Source of the DNA: a bacterium
GTDB lineage: Bacteria > Actinomycetota > Acidimicrobiia > Spongiisociales > ZC4RG35
Assembly (NCBI GenBank): GCA_028824015.1
Contig: JAPPFC010000035.1
Coordinates: 1 to 64,000, forward strand
Direction of reading: 5' to 3'
DNA: 64,000 bases
Of this stretch, positions 42,313-51,146 are shown piece after piece. The notes below the pieces were generated by a model that saw only the letters and a program-made list of their open reading frames with translations, ran no database searches and was not told where the DNA came from. The position numbers were made by a program, and so were the translations under genes. Within the stretch, counting starts at the first letter, position 1; the number at the start of each line of letters is the position of its first letter.

Positions 42313-42606
42313 ATGGCAACAACCGTGGATACTCATAGAGAGGTGAAGAATCTCGTGGGCGCCGGAATGGAGGAGTCTCATGCAGAGGCGGTGGTCGGGA
42401 CCGTCATGGCAGTGCGTGCCGGACTGGCAACCAAGGCAGACCTGGATGTCCTACGGACGGAGTGGCGGGCGGATCTGGACCTCCTGCGGGCAGAAGTCCG
42501 AGCAGATCTGAGAGAACTGAAACTGGATCTGATCAAGTGGCTGGGAGGCACGACCATTGCCATGGCCGGCATCGCGGTCGCGGCGTTGAGCCTGATCCTG
42601 GGTTAG
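42313..42606 (+). CDS. Small coiled-coil protein with C-terminal membrane anchor (DUF1640-like)
   Basis: The 97-residue product has a helix EVKNLVGAGMEESHAEAVVG, then the phrase LATKADLDVL and heptad-like repeats of DL, RADL and ELK (RADLDLLRAEVRADLRELK), typical of coiled coils. It ends with one membrane segment (TTIAMAGIAVAALSLILG). The pattern matches the DUF1640/CCDC90-like small bacterial proteins, which are common but unexplained. The ATG at 42313 was chosen because the upstream part has no homology. Codon use is less GC-biased than in neighbours, suggesting recent arrival. Confidence 0.7.
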   Translation: MATTVDTHREVKNLVGAGMEESHAEAVVGTVMAVRAGLATKADLDVLRTEWRADLDLLRAEVRADLRELKLDLIKWLGGTTIAMAGIAVAALSLILG

Positions 42607-43071
42607 GGCTGTCGCCCTCGACGGGGCTGGACACAACCAGACTCTCCCGCACGCTACCTCTTCTCACCCCGAACTCCATCCCTCAGGTCCCAGGCAGGGC
42701 GCCGTTTGGGTGGGGATTTGTAAGGACGACACTTGGTGGGTAGGCCGGGTTTGGCAGTGGTATTGTCCTGGGTATGTTCGTGAAAACGACCCGCCGCCGC
42801 GGGAGCGACAAGGAGTACAACTATTCGCCGTTGGGGGCCACCCCGATCATGACAGCGACCTCCCAACAAACGGGGGAATCCAGTATGAGTGATTTCACTG
42901 ATCGCCGTCACCGGAGCCTGCCGTCACCGGGCTGGCCGGGGGTTGGGCGCTGAGTCCGGACCGGCTCGGTGGAGGATGCCGGCCCGTCGAGACAGCTGAA
43001 GCATCGAGTTTCGTTATGACAGGACCGGGGCTCGAAGCGTTGACCGCCAAGCCGGGTAGGATTCTCGGGCC
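42607..43071. other. 465-nt stretch with a transposase remnant and otherwise nothing recognised
   Basis: The interval between the small coiled-coil protein and pheA holds only the short transposase-like start at 42774. The rest, including the part directly before pheA, has no supported gene. TAGGAT (43057-43062) lies 10 nt before the pheA GTG. Confidence 0.5.
42774..42953 (+). pseudogene. Remnant of an IS1634/IS4-type transposase N-terminus
   Basis: The 59-codon frame begins MFVKTTRRRGSDKEYNYSPL, which resembles the usual opening of IS1634-type transposases (MFVRTTxRRRGDKxYxYL). After about 20 codons the likeness stops, and no catalytic DDE region or terminal inverted repeats were found. This looks like the decayed 5' end of an insertion sequence; the similarity is short, so the call is tentative. 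Confidence 0.45.
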
Positions 43072-44088
43072 GTGATGTCTACTCCTGGTACAAGTTCGCG
43101 CTCTTTGGGCTACCTGGGACCTGCCGGCACCTTCACCGAGGAGGCGCTGGTCACCCGCAAGAACCTGGCCGGGATGCGCCGTCAACCGTTCAACTCGATG
43201 ATGCAGGTACTGAAGGCTGTGGAGTCCGGCAGGGTGGACCTCGGGTTCGTCCCGATCGAGAACATGATCGAGGGGGCCGTCACCTCCAGCATCGATTCCC
43301 TCGCCTTCGGAACCGGCCTGTTGATCCAGTACGAGGTGATAATGGATGTCCGCCTCACGCTGATGGCGCTTCCGGGCGCGGATCTCGACCGCGTCAAGTA
43401 CCTCCTTTCCTACCCCGTCGCTTATGCCCAGTGCAGTCAGTACCTCACGCGGCGGCTGCCCGACATCGTGATGGTTGCCGCGAACTCGACGGCCGCGGCC
43501 GCCCGTGACCTGGCCGCCCGGGGGGACTTGGACACGGTGGTGATCGCACCGCAGAGAGCCGCCGATGTCTACGGCCTAGAGGTGCTGGGGGTGGATATAG
43601 AGGACCAGCCCGGCAACAAGACGCGCTTTTTGCTGGTCGGCCGCGATACCGTTCCGCCACCGACCGGAGAGGACAAGACGAGCCTGGTCGTGTATCAGCG
43701 CGCCGACGAACCAGGGTCGCTGGTCGGGATCCTGGGCGAGTTCGTTGCCAGGTCCATCAACATCACCAGCCTGCAGACCCGCCCGACCAAGGCCAGCCTC
43801 GGAAGCTACTGCTTCCTCATCGACTGCGAGGGTCACATAATGGACGAACGGTTGGGCGATGCGCTACGCAACCTCCAGATGCGCGCGGCCAGCGTCAAGT
43901 TCCTCGGTTCCTATCCGGCGGACTCTGTCAGCCATGAGCGCGGTCCGGCCGACCGGGCAGCGCGCGAGGATGTGGATGCTTCCTACGTGGACGATGAGGG
44001 ATACTTGATGTTGGCGGGCGTTCCGGACCAGACGAGCCGTGACCAAGCAGATGCATGGCTCGCCGACGTACGCTCCAGGGTCGTCTGA
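43072..44088 (+). CDS. pheA: Prephenate dehydratase with ACT domain
   Basis: This converts prephenate to phenylpyruvate for phenylalanine synthesis. The 338-residue protein has YLGPAGTFTEEAL, IENMIEGAVTSSID, and the catalytic stretch GNKTRFLLVGRD. The ACT domain that binds phenylalanine follows at residues 205-285 (DEPGSLVGILGEF, ITSLQTRPTKASLGSYCFL). The usual ESRP motif reads QTRP. A 50-residue tail beyond the ACT domain is unusual. The GTG at 43072 is followed at once by an ATG that is equally possible. It is alone, and feedback inhibition by phenylalanine is expected. Confidence 0.94.
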   Translation: MMSTPGTSSRSLGYLGPAGTFTEEALVTRKNLAGMRRQPFNSMMQVLKAVESGRVDLGFVPIENMIEGAVTSSIDSLAFGTGLLIQYEVIMDVRLTLMALPGADLDRVKYLLSYPVAYAQCSQYLTRRLPDIVMVAANSTAAAARDLAARGDLDTVVIAPQRAADVYGLEVLGVDIEDQPGNKTRFLLVGRDTVPPPTGEDKTSLVVYQRADEPGSLVGILGEFVARSINITSLQTRPTKASLGSYCFLIDCEGHIMDERLGDALRNLQMRAASVKFLGSYPADSVSHERGPADRAAREDVDASYVDDEGYLMLAGVPDQTSRDQADAWLADVRSRVV

Positions 44089-44202
44089 TTCGATATCACG
44101 TGACCACCGCGCCAGCCCCACAGCGGAAGTCTTGTCCCTGATTTTTCGCAGCCTGTGGCAAAACCGTGCGGCAGGTGTCGTCCAACACGACGACTGCTTC
44201 CC

Positions 44203-45225
44203 CTAGCCGGCGTCCATGTAGGCCCGGCCGGCTTGGGCTGCGGTGTTCAGGGCGCCGCCCAGCATCGATTGAAGGGAGAGGATCCTGCGGTAATAGAGGT
44301 GGAGACCGTATTCCCAGGTGAAGCCGATCCCTCCGTGCACCTGGATGGCGGACTCGCACACCTCCCGTGCGTACGCCGGGACCGACCACAGCAGGCCCGC
44401 CAGGAACGCAGGGTCCCAGTTGCCCTCATCCATCACGAAGGCCACTCGGGCCACCGCGGAGCGCATCAACTCCAGGCGAGCCTTCATCTCCGCCAGCAGA
44501 TGCGTCACCGCTTGGAAACGGGTGAGAGGACGTCCGAACTGGTTGCGGCTCCGGGCATGGGAGACCGACAGCGACATGATCCGCTCCGCGCCGCCCACCA
44601 GGTCGGCCAGTAGGCCCGCCAGCCATCCGGCGGCCACGGCCCCGCCGTCGGCCCAGCCATCCAGCACCACCTCGGGACGAACGCCGGCGGTTGAGAGGAC
44701 GTGAACTCCTTGGGCCCGGTCCAGGGCGTCGGCCCGCTCCAGGTCCACACCGGGGTCCTCCAGGGAGATCACCGCCGTCCAGCGAGGATGGCAGAGAGCC
44801 GCCAGCCCGGCTCCCGGCGACAGCCTCACTCCCACCCCTGACACCGCCAGCATCCCGCCGGCATCCATGTCGCCCGAACCCTCGGTGACATATCCCCCTC
44901 CCCCGGCCACCTCGCCGTCGACCACCCCCACCAGACCGCTGTGACCGGCCGCGGCCAGAGCCGGCGCCAGGAGGAGCGACTCATCCAGCAACGCCACCGG
45001 CAGGAGGTGCTCGCCGGCCACCGCGCACAAATCGATGACCTCCCCGACTCCCAACCCCAGACCACCGGCCTCCTCGGGCGTCATCAGGCCGTTCCAGCCC
45101 ATGCCGACTATCTCCGCACGCGCGCTGGCGGAGAGCGACCGGTGCTCCCTGGCCCGTTCCACCGCCTCCGAGAACGGGAGCAACTCCCCCAGGGCCTGGT
45201 GGAAAGCCGCGGCGAGTTCGCTCAT
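44203..45225 (-). CDS. Acyl-CoA dehydrogenase family protein (FadE type, short)
   Basis: At 340 residues this is shorter than common acyl-CoA dehydrogenases. The N-terminal helical part is present (residues 1-100), the central beta part is compressed, and the C-terminal helices are clear: SHARSRNQFGRPLTRFQAV, then IQVHGGIGFTWEYGLHLYYRR. In actinobacteria such proteins pair with a second FadE to make alpha2-beta2 dehydrogenases acting on steroid side chains and similar CoA thioesters. The partner is directly upstream with an ATGA overlap. The substrate is unknown. Confidence 0.85.
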   Translation of the reverse strand: MSELAAAFHQALGELLPFSEAVERAREHRSLSASARAEIVGMGWNGLMTPEEAGGLGLGVGEVIDLCAVAGEHLLPVALLDESLLLAPALAAAGHSGLVGVVDGEVAGGGGYVTEGSGDMDAGGMLAVSGVGVRLSPGAGLAALCHPRWTAVISLEDPGVDLERADALDRAQGVHVLSTAGVRPEVVLDGWADGGAVAAGWLAGLLADLVGGAERIMSLSVSHARSRNQFGRPLTRFQAVTHLLAEMKARLELMRSAVARVAFVMDEGNWDPAFLAGLLWSVPAYAREVCESAIQVHGGIGFTWEYGLHLYYRRILSLQSMLGGALNTAAQAGRAYMDAG

Positions 45226-46334
45226 CTGATCCCCAGGAGGCGGCCGACGATGATGTTCTTCTGAATCTCCGACGTTCCCGAATAGATGCTCACCGAGCGG
45301 GACTCCAGGAGGTCATGCGTCCAGCCGTCGTCGGCCAGCGTCACCTCCGGTCCCAGAATCTCCGCGGCGGTCGAGAATAGGTCCTGGTAGACCTCGGCCA
45401 GATAGAGCTTGTCCACCGAGGTGGCGCCCGGGAGTAGCGTCCCCGCCTGCTGATGGGCAAGCGTCCGGTAGGCCTGGGCGGTGAGCATCTCCAGCGATGC
45501 GTGGATGCGTCCGATTCCGGCCAGCCCGGCCCGGTCGGCGCCTCCCGCAGCGCGGACCCGGTCCGCCAGTTCCGACAGCCTTCTTCGCAGCCGGATGGAA
45601 CGCTCCAGCACGAAGATTCCCCGCTCATACCCCATGGCCTTCATCGAGACCCGCCATCCCTCGTTGACGCCGCCCAGCACGTTGGCGACCGGGACTCGCA
45701 CCTCGTCGAAGAACACCTCGCTGAAGTGGGGCTCGCCGAGCATTTGGGGCAGGGGGCGGATGGTGATTCCGTCGCTCTTCATGTTGGTAATCAGCAGGGT
45801 GAGCCCCCGATGCTGCCCGGGGTCCCCGGCGGTCCGCACCAGGAGGGCGTTCCAGGTCGACAACTCGGCCCGCGAGGTCCACACCTTCTGGCCGGTGACC
45901 ACCAACTCCTCGCCGTCCATCTCCGCCCGGGTCCGGACTCCCGCCAGGTCCGAGCCGGCGTCGGGTTCGGAAAAACCCTGGCACCACAGTTCCGAGGCGT
46001 CCAGCATTCCCGGCAGGAAACGCCGCAACTGGGAGGGATCGCCCATGTCCATCAGGGTGGGACCCCACGTGTACAGGGCCAGGCGGTTGATCAGTTCCGC
46101 GGCGCCGCTCCGGGCCAGTTCCTCGGCCAGCACCGCCTCGGCGGCGAGGGACATCCCGCGCCCGCCGTACCGCACCGGCCAGGAGAGTCCCATGAAGCCG
46201 GCCTCGCACAGGGCGGCCTGCCAGCGGGTCAACGCCTCGATGCGAGCCCCGTACTCGGCGGGAGGCGGGCCCGGGTCGTGATCCGAGATCCAGGCGCGGA
46301 GTTCGGTGCGGAGATCCTCCTCCGCTCCGCCCAT
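45222..46334 (-). CDS. Acyl-CoA dehydrogenase family protein
   Basis: The 370-residue flavoenzyme has the usual order: GLSWPVRYGGRGMSLAAEAV, ELWCQGFSEPDAGSDLAGV, VVTGQKVWTSRAELSTW at the FAD site, and a C-terminal SRSVSIYSGTSEIQKNII with the GTSEIQ signature. The partner gene follows with an ATGA overlap, which supports a two-subunit enzyme. ATG 46334 was chosen as the first in-frame ATG before homology. It follows the ABC ATPase gene after 38 nt. Confidence 0.9.
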   Translation of the reverse strand: MGGAEEDLRTELRAWISDHDPGPPPAEYGARIEALTRWQAALCEAGFMGLSWPVRYGGRGMSLAAEAVLAEELARSGAAELINRLALYTWGPTLMDMGDPSQLRRFLPGMLDASELWCQGFSEPDAGSDLAGVRTRAEMDGEELVVTGQKVWTSRAELSTWNALLVRTAGDPGQHRGLTLLITNMKSDGITIRPLPQMLGEPHFSEVFFDEVRVPVANVLGGVNEGWRVSMKAMGYERGIFVLERSIRLRRRLSELADRVRAAGGADRAGLAGIGRIHASLEMLTAQAYRTLAHQQAGTLLPGATSVDKLYLAEVYQDLFSTAAEILGPEVTLADDGWTHDLLESRSVSIYSGTSEIQKNIIVGRLLGIR

Positions 46335-46372
46335 GGCAAGCGTCTCAGGAAAGGTCTGCAGAACGACCTCGA

Positions 46373-47362
46373 CTATGTCGCAGACAGCGACATTTCTTCG
46401 GACGGCGAGTGCAGCCAGCACAGCACCCGATGGCGGTCGCCCGTGGTGGCCTCGCCGGGAAACTCCTTCCGGCAGATGTCCATCACCTCCGGGCACCGGG
46501 GCGCGAAGGAACAACCCGGGGGGAGATCGATGGCGAGGGGAGGCTGCCCGCTCACCGTCAGCAGGCGCTTCTTGCGCGACTCCACGCTGGGAAGGGTGGC
46601 CAGGAGCGCCTTGGCGTAGGGATGGGCGGGCTCGTTGAAAATCTGGCGCGTGCTTCCCGTCTCGACGATCCGACCCGCGTACATCACCGCCACCCGGTCG
46701 CACAGCCGGGCGACTATTCCCAGGTCGTGGGTGACGAAGATCATCCCGAACCGGAACTCCTGCTGCAACTCGGAGAGAAGCCGCAGGTACTGGGCCTGGA
46801 CGGTTGCGTCCAGGGACGTGGTGGGCTCGTCCGCGATCAGAAGCGAAGGACGGCACGACAGGGCGATGGCGCCCGCCACCCTCTGGCGCATCCCGCCCGA
46901 CATCTGGTGCGGGTACTGCTTGAGGCGCCGCTCCGCCTGGGGGATGCCCACCTGGCTGAGGATCTCGACGACGCTGTCCCGCAGGGCCCTTCCCCGCAGG
47001 CCCTGGTGGATGCGAATCGCCTCGGCCACCTGGTTGCCCACCGTGTATCCGGGGTTCAGGGAACTGAGGGGGTCCTGGAGGATCAGGGAGATCTGGCCCC
47101 CCCTGATCTGTCTCATCTCCCGCTCGGAGAGGTCCAGCAACTCCTGTCCGTCCAGGCGGACGCTCCCTCCGACGATGCGCCCGGCAGGCGCTTCCACCAG
47201 CCGCATCAGCGCCATGCAGCTCACGCTCTTTCCCGACCCGGACTCTCCCACCAGTCCCAGCGTCTCCCCCCGGTCGAGGGAGAAACTCACCCCGTCGACC
47301 GCTTTAACCACTCCCCGACGGGTGTGGAACTGGACGCGCAGGTCTTTTACTTCCAGCAACAT
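46373..47362 (-). CDS. Oligopeptide/dipeptide-type ABC transporter ATP-binding protein (OppD/DppD)
   Basis: The 329-residue ATPase has Walker A GLVGESGSGKSVSCMAL, the MSGGMRQRVAGAIAL signature, Walker B LLIADEPTTSLDATVQ, VTHDLGIVARL, and the C-terminal OppD/DppD Cys-rich block (CSFAPRCPEVMDIC then CWLH). It lies 2 nt after the DppC-type permease gene. The partner ATPase is 3.8 kb upstream in the same direction. The binding protein that would set the substrate is not in the window. Confidence 0.92.
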   Translation of the reverse strand: MLLEVKDLRVQFHTRRGVVKAVDGVSFSLDRGETLGLVGESGSGKSVSCMALMRLVEAPAGRIVGGSVRLDGQELLDLSEREMRQIRGGQISLILQDPLSSLNPGYTVGNQVAEAIRIHQGLRGRALRDSVVEILSQVGIPQAERRLKQYPHQMSGGMRQRVAGAIALSCRPSLLIADEPTTSLDATVQAQYLRLLSELQQEFRFGMIFVTHDLGIVARLCDRVAVMYAGRIVETGSTRQIFNEPAHPYAKALLATLPSVESRKKRLLTVSGQPPLAIDLPPGCSFAPRCPEVMDICRKEFPGEATTGDRHRVLCWLHSPSEEMSLSAT

Positions 47363-47364
47363 GG

Positions 47365-48264
47365 CTACAACTGCCTGAGCTTGGGATCGAAACGGTCCCT
47401 CACCCAGTCGCCGAACAGGTTGGCGGCCAGCACCACCCCGAAGATGGCTATCCCGGGAATGATCGAGACCCACCAGGCCCGGCCCAGGATGTCCCGACCG
47501 TCGGCCACCATCAGCCCCCAGGCGGGCGTGGGTGGCGGGATGCCCACCCCCAGGAAGCTGAGGGAGGCCTCGAGGAGAATGATCAACGCCACCTGCAGGG
47601 TGGCGAGCACCCCGATGGTGGGCATCACGTTGGGAAGGATGTGCCTCCACAGGATGCGGGGACTGGAGAGACCGGCCACCCGGGCCAGGTCGACGAAGTC
47701 CTCTTCGCTTATCGCCAGGGCCTCCCCCCGGATCTGCCTTGCGTAGTAGGGCCACAGCAGTATCACGATCACCATCAGCACATTGGTGAGGCTGGCGCCC
47801 AGCAGCGCCACCAGGACGATGGCCATCAACATCAGCGGAAGCGCCAGGGTCATGTCGGTGATCCTCATCAGGAGAATCTCCACCCAGCCCCGGTAGAAGC
47901 CGGCGATCAGACCCACGATGGTCCCCAGCACCCCGGCCAGCCCGGTCGCCAGGATCGCCACCATCAAAGAGACCCGGGCGCCATAGAGGATGCGAGTGAA
48001 GATGTCACGGCCGAGGGTGTCGGTTCCCAGCAGGAAATCGCTGTTGCCTCCCTCTTGCCAAACAGGAGGAATCAGCTTGTTGGAGAGTTGCCCCACCTCC
48101 GGGTCGTGGGGGGCGATGAGGGGCGCGAATACCGCCACCAGCACCACCAGGACCAGCACCACCATGGAGACGAAGGGGAAGCGGATGGTGGTGGCCGCCC
48201 CCCGCACCTTCACCCTGGGCTCCTCGGCCCGGGGCGCTCCCGAGTCAGACTCGGTGGTGGTCAT
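47365..48264 (-). CDS. Oligopeptide/dipeptide-type ABC permease (DppC/OppC)
   Basis: The 299-residue permease has the OppC N-terminal domain with VLVLVVLVAVFAPLIAPHDP, then DFLLGTDTLGRDIFTRILYG, the coupling stretch DFVDLARVAGLSSPRILWRH and LEASLSFLGVGIPPPTPAWG. ATG 48264 was chosen because it gives an ATGA overlap with the DppB-type gene; a longer start is open. Confidence 0.93.
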   Translation of the reverse strand: MTTTESDSGAPRAEEPRVKVRGAATTIRFPFVSMVVLVLVVLVAVFAPLIAPHDPEVGQLSNKLIPPVWQEGGNSDFLLGTDTLGRDIFTRILYGARVSLMVAILATGLAGVLGTIVGLIAGFYRGWVEILLMRITDMTLALPLMLMAIVLVALLGASLTNVLMVIVILLWPYYARQIRGEALAISEEDFVDLARVAGLSSPRILWRHILPNVMPTIGVLATLQVALIILLEASLSFLGVGIPPPTPAWGLMVADGRDILGRAWWVSIIPGIAIFGVVLAANLFGDWVRDRFDPKLRQL

Positions 48265-49184
48265 CGGGTGTACCTGATCTTGGGATTGATCCATGCGTAC
48301 GCCAGGTCGGCCAGGAAATTACAGAGCACGAAGGCCGACCCGATGAGGATCACCGACCCCTGGATGACCGGGAAGTCCCGCTGTATCACCGCCCGGATCA
48401 GGAGGCTCCCCAGACCCGGCCAGGCGAACACGTACTCGGTGACGATGGCGCCGCCGATCACCGCCGCGAAGATGACGGTGGCGTAGGTGATCACCGGCAG
48501 GGCGGCGTTCTTGAAGGCATGCTTCCAGATCACGACCGACTCGCGGACCCCTTTGATGCGAGCCAGTTTCACATAGTCTCCGTACAGGGACTCCAGCATG
48601 GAGGAGCGGGTGAGTCGCATGATCCCCGCCGATACGAACCAGCCCAGGGTGAAGGTGGGCAGTACAACGGACCAGAGGCCCTCCCTCCCCCCGGTTGGAA
48701 ACCACTGCAATTGCACCGAGAAGATTCGCAGCATCACCAGCCCGACCAGGAACGACGGCGCCGCCCCTCCCAGGATGGAGAAGATCCGAGCCACATAGTC
48801 ACTCCCCCGTCCCCGGTATTTGGCGGCATAGACCCCCAGGGGCAACGCGATCAGCAAGGCGAACACCATCGAGAAGAACGACAGTTCCAGGCTGGGGAGG
48901 ATCCGAAGCGACATGAGTTCGCCGACGGTGCGCCCCCGGAAATACAGCGAGGTCCCCAGGTCTCCGGTCACCAATCCTCCCAGGAACACCCCGTACTGGA
49001 CGATGAGAGGCTTGTCCAGCCCGTAGGCAGCCTTCAGTTGGTTGGCCATCTCCTCGGTCACCTGGGGCGGAATCATCCTCTCCACCGGGTCCCCGGTCAG
49101 CCTGACCAGGAAGAACAACACCGTGATCAGGACGAAGATCGAGACGACCGCCTGGGCCAGCCTCGCCAGTACGAAGCGCCTCAT
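48261..49184 (-). CDS. Oligopeptide/dipeptide-type ABC permease (DppB/OppB)
   Basis: The 307-residue permease starts MRRFVLARLAQAVVSIFVLI, has FFLVRLTGDPVERMIPPQ and the coupling block ESLYGDYVKLARIKGVRES. It ends with AWPGLGSLLIRAVIQRDFPV and the usual DLAYAWINPKIRY. It heads a dppB-dppC-oppD-FadE-FadE run with very short gaps. Confidence 0.93.
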   Translation of the reverse strand: MRRFVLARLAQAVVSIFVLITVLFFLVRLTGDPVERMIPPQVTEEMANQLKAAYGLDKPLIVQYGVFLGGLVTGDLGTSLYFRGRTVGELMSLRILPSLELSFFSMVFALLIALPLGVYAAKYRGRGSDYVARIFSILGGAAPSFLVGLVMLRIFSVQLQWFPTGGREGLWSVVLPTFTLGWFVSAGIMRLTRSSMLESLYGDYVKLARIKGVRESVVIWKHAFKNAALPVITYATVIFAAVIGGAIVTEYVFAWPGLGSLLIRAVIQRDFPVIQGSVILIGSAFVLCNFLADLAYAWINPKIRYTR

Positions 49185-49283
49185 CTTTTCATCACTCTCC
49201 GGGATTCCCGCTCTTCTCCGAAACCAACCACTTTCAGACTAGGGGACCGCTCGGGCCGAATGGGAATAATCATCGCCGCCATC

Positions 49284-50168
49284 TCAGAAAATGCATAGGG
49301 GATTGACAGCCGATCCGGTCCCTCCCTTGAGGCGCAGCGGCGACATCATCAGCACGAACTCTGCCCGGCCCTCCGCGGAGCACACCGCCCTGAGCGCCTC
49401 GGTGTCCGGCCAGTCCAGGAGTGCGAGGCCCATCCCCGCCAGACCGAGGGAGTGGAGGGGGAGTTCGAGACCCGGGTAGGGAGAGGGCATCCGCTCGATG
49501 CAGTCTCCCCCGTACACCGCCACCTCCCGGCGATGAAGCCAGCGGATGGCGTCGATGTCGAGACCCGCCCGCCGTCCAGGCTCGGGGGGGTCGTCCTGCG
49601 CTTCGTGGACCATCCGCCCCGAGCGGACCAGCACCGCGTCACCGGACTCCGCTTCGACCCCCCAATACTCCTCGGCGGCCTCCAACTCGGCGGGGCCGAT
49701 GGTGGCGGTCGGTTCGAGGTAGTCCACCCCCAGGGCCGAGGCCACATCCAGGAACACCCCCCTGGTCACCACCCCCTCCGCCATCGCCTCTATCGACCCG
49801 AACCTCATCCCGGAGCGATCCACCTCCTCCGCCGCCTGGCGGCCGTTGTACATCTCGCCCTCGAAGTAGACATGACCGACCGCGTCGAGATGGGTCACCG
49901 AGAGGCCGTGGGGTGCGATCCCCACGAAGTCCATGGTCGCCTCGGCGTGATGCGCGGCGTAGAGGAGGTAGTGGACCACCGGCCGGGGATTGGAGGGCCC
50001 CGACACGGTGTCGAGGTCCCTTCCTATCGAGACCACCCGGCCCGATCGCACCAGGGAGAGCGCCTCCTTCACCTTGGCGGGCGTTATGTAGTTGAGCGTC
50101 CCACGCTGATCGTCGGCGCCCCACCGGCCCCGGTTGGAGAGTTCTGAGAAGATCTCCCGGTAATTCAA
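49284..50168 (-). CDS. Cyclase-family metal hydrolase (kynurenine-formamidase-like)
   Basis: This 294-residue protein belongs to the cyclase fold, whose members are metal-dependent amidases, formamidases and isatin hydrolases. It shows GTLNYITPAKVKEALSLV, the metal-binding GLSVTHLDAVGHVYFEGEM (His-x-Asp-x3-His), and near the C-terminus GLELPLHSLGLAGMGLALLD with a second acid-base region. The exact substrate is unknown. The start is TTG 50168 in a TTGA overlap with the upstream LLM gene and has GAGAGGGG about 7-14 nt before it. Confidence 0.85.
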   Translation of the reverse strand: MNYREIFSELSNRGRWGADDQRGTLNYITPAKVKEALSLVRSGRVVSIGRDLDTVSGPSNPRPVVHYLLYAAHHAEATMDFVGIAPHGLSVTHLDAVGHVYFEGEMYNGRQAAEEVDRSGMRFGSIEAMAEGVVTRGVFLDVASALGVDYLEPTATIGPAELEAAEEYWGVEAESGDAVLVRSGRMVHEAQDDPPEPGRRAGLDIDAIRWLHRREVAVYGGDCIERMPSPYPGLELPLHSLGLAGMGLALLDWPDTEALRAVCSAEGRAEFVLMMSPLRLKGGTGSAVNPLCIF

Positions 50169-51142
50169 GTGCCCGCCCCTCTCACCCATGAGAGCCTGGG
50201 GCGGATCTCGGTCACGAACAGTTCCAACTGCTCCAGGATGTCCTCGGTCTCCGGGCCGGGCGGGGTGGCGATCTGGAGGTGGGTGGTCCCCGCCTCTGCG
50301 TACCTCTCCATCGAATCGACGATCCGCTCCACCGACCCCCGGCACGGGTGTTCCGGGTCGGAGCGGTCCGTAACCTCCAGGTTCACCCGGTTCGAGTACA
50401 CGAACCCCTCCGGATCCCGCCCGTACCCTGCCAGCCTCTCCTCGATGTCCTCCCGGACTCTGGGGATCCGGTCGTGGGGAACGAACGCTCCGTGCCAACC
50501 GGTGCCTATCCGGGCGGCCCGCCGGCGAGCCGGCAGGCTGTTCCCCCCCACCCAGATGGGGATGGTGCGCTGAACAGGCTTGGGGAAGAAACAGATGTCG
50601 GGCGGGAGGCTGTAGAAGCGTCCCTGGAAGCCGGGATGGTCCTCTCGCCACAACAGGGTCATCACGTCCAGGTACTCGTCGGTGACCGCTCCCCGGTCCG
50701 ACCAGGAGGCGTCCACCGCCGCATACTCCTCGGGGATCCATCCCACCCCCACGCCCAGGATCAACCGCCCGCCGCACAGCACGTCGAGGGTGGAGAGCAT
50801 CTTGGCCGCCACCACCGGGTGCCGGAGGGGCACCACCAGCGTCCCCAGGGCCAGCCGGATCCGCCGGGTGAGCGCCGAGAGGAATCCGAGCAGCGTCAAC
50901 GGTTCGTACACCGGTTCGTCGGCATCCATGTCCCCGATCCCCGCTTCGCTCCACGGCCGGAGGCCGCTCATCTCTCCCTTCCCGCTGTAGGGATGGGGAG
51001 AGGTGATGTTCCTGGCCAGCACGATGTGGTCTCCTATCCACACATCGTCCAACCCCGCCTCCTCGGCCGCTTCGGCGACCCTGCGAAAGGTCCCGACATG
51101 GGCGGCTCCCCTGAAATTGGGGATACTGATTCCGAATTCCAT
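50165..51142 (-). CDS. LLM-class F420- or flavin-dependent oxidoreductase
   Basis: The 325-residue protein has a luciferase-like TIM barrel. It begins MEFGISIPNFRGAAHV, then WIGDHIVLARN, a loop with SPHPYSGKGEMSG, the LGTLVVPLRHPVVAAKML strand and GRLILGVGVGWIPEEYAAV. IPIWVGGNSLPARRRAARIG closes the active site. In actinobacteria this subgroup mostly uses coenzyme F420, though some use FMN. ATG 51142 was chosen as the start; a longer frame upstream is a shadow of oppF. Confidence 0.88.
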   Translation of the reverse strand: MEFGISIPNFRGAAHVGTFRRVAEAAEEAGLDDVWIGDHIVLARNITSPHPYSGKGEMSGLRPWSEAGIGDMDADEPVYEPLTLLGFLSALTRRIRLALGTLVVPLRHPVVAAKMLSTLDVLCGGRLILGVGVGWIPEEYAAVDASWSDRGAVTDEYLDVMTLLWREDHPGFQGRFYSLPPDICFFPKPVQRTIPIWVGGNSLPARRRAARIGTGWHGAFVPHDRIPRVREDIEERLAGYGRDPEGFVYSNRVNLEVTDRSDPEHPCRGSVERIVDSMERYAEAGTTHLQIATPPGPETEDILEQLELFVTEIRPRLSWVRGAGT

Positions 51143-51146
51143 CGAC

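Noticed and set aside
44089-44202. Terminator between pheA and the convergent acyl-CoA dehydrogenase gene
   Set aside because: Only weak 4-5 bp stems (around the GTCGT/ACGAC pair) were seen, not enough to call.
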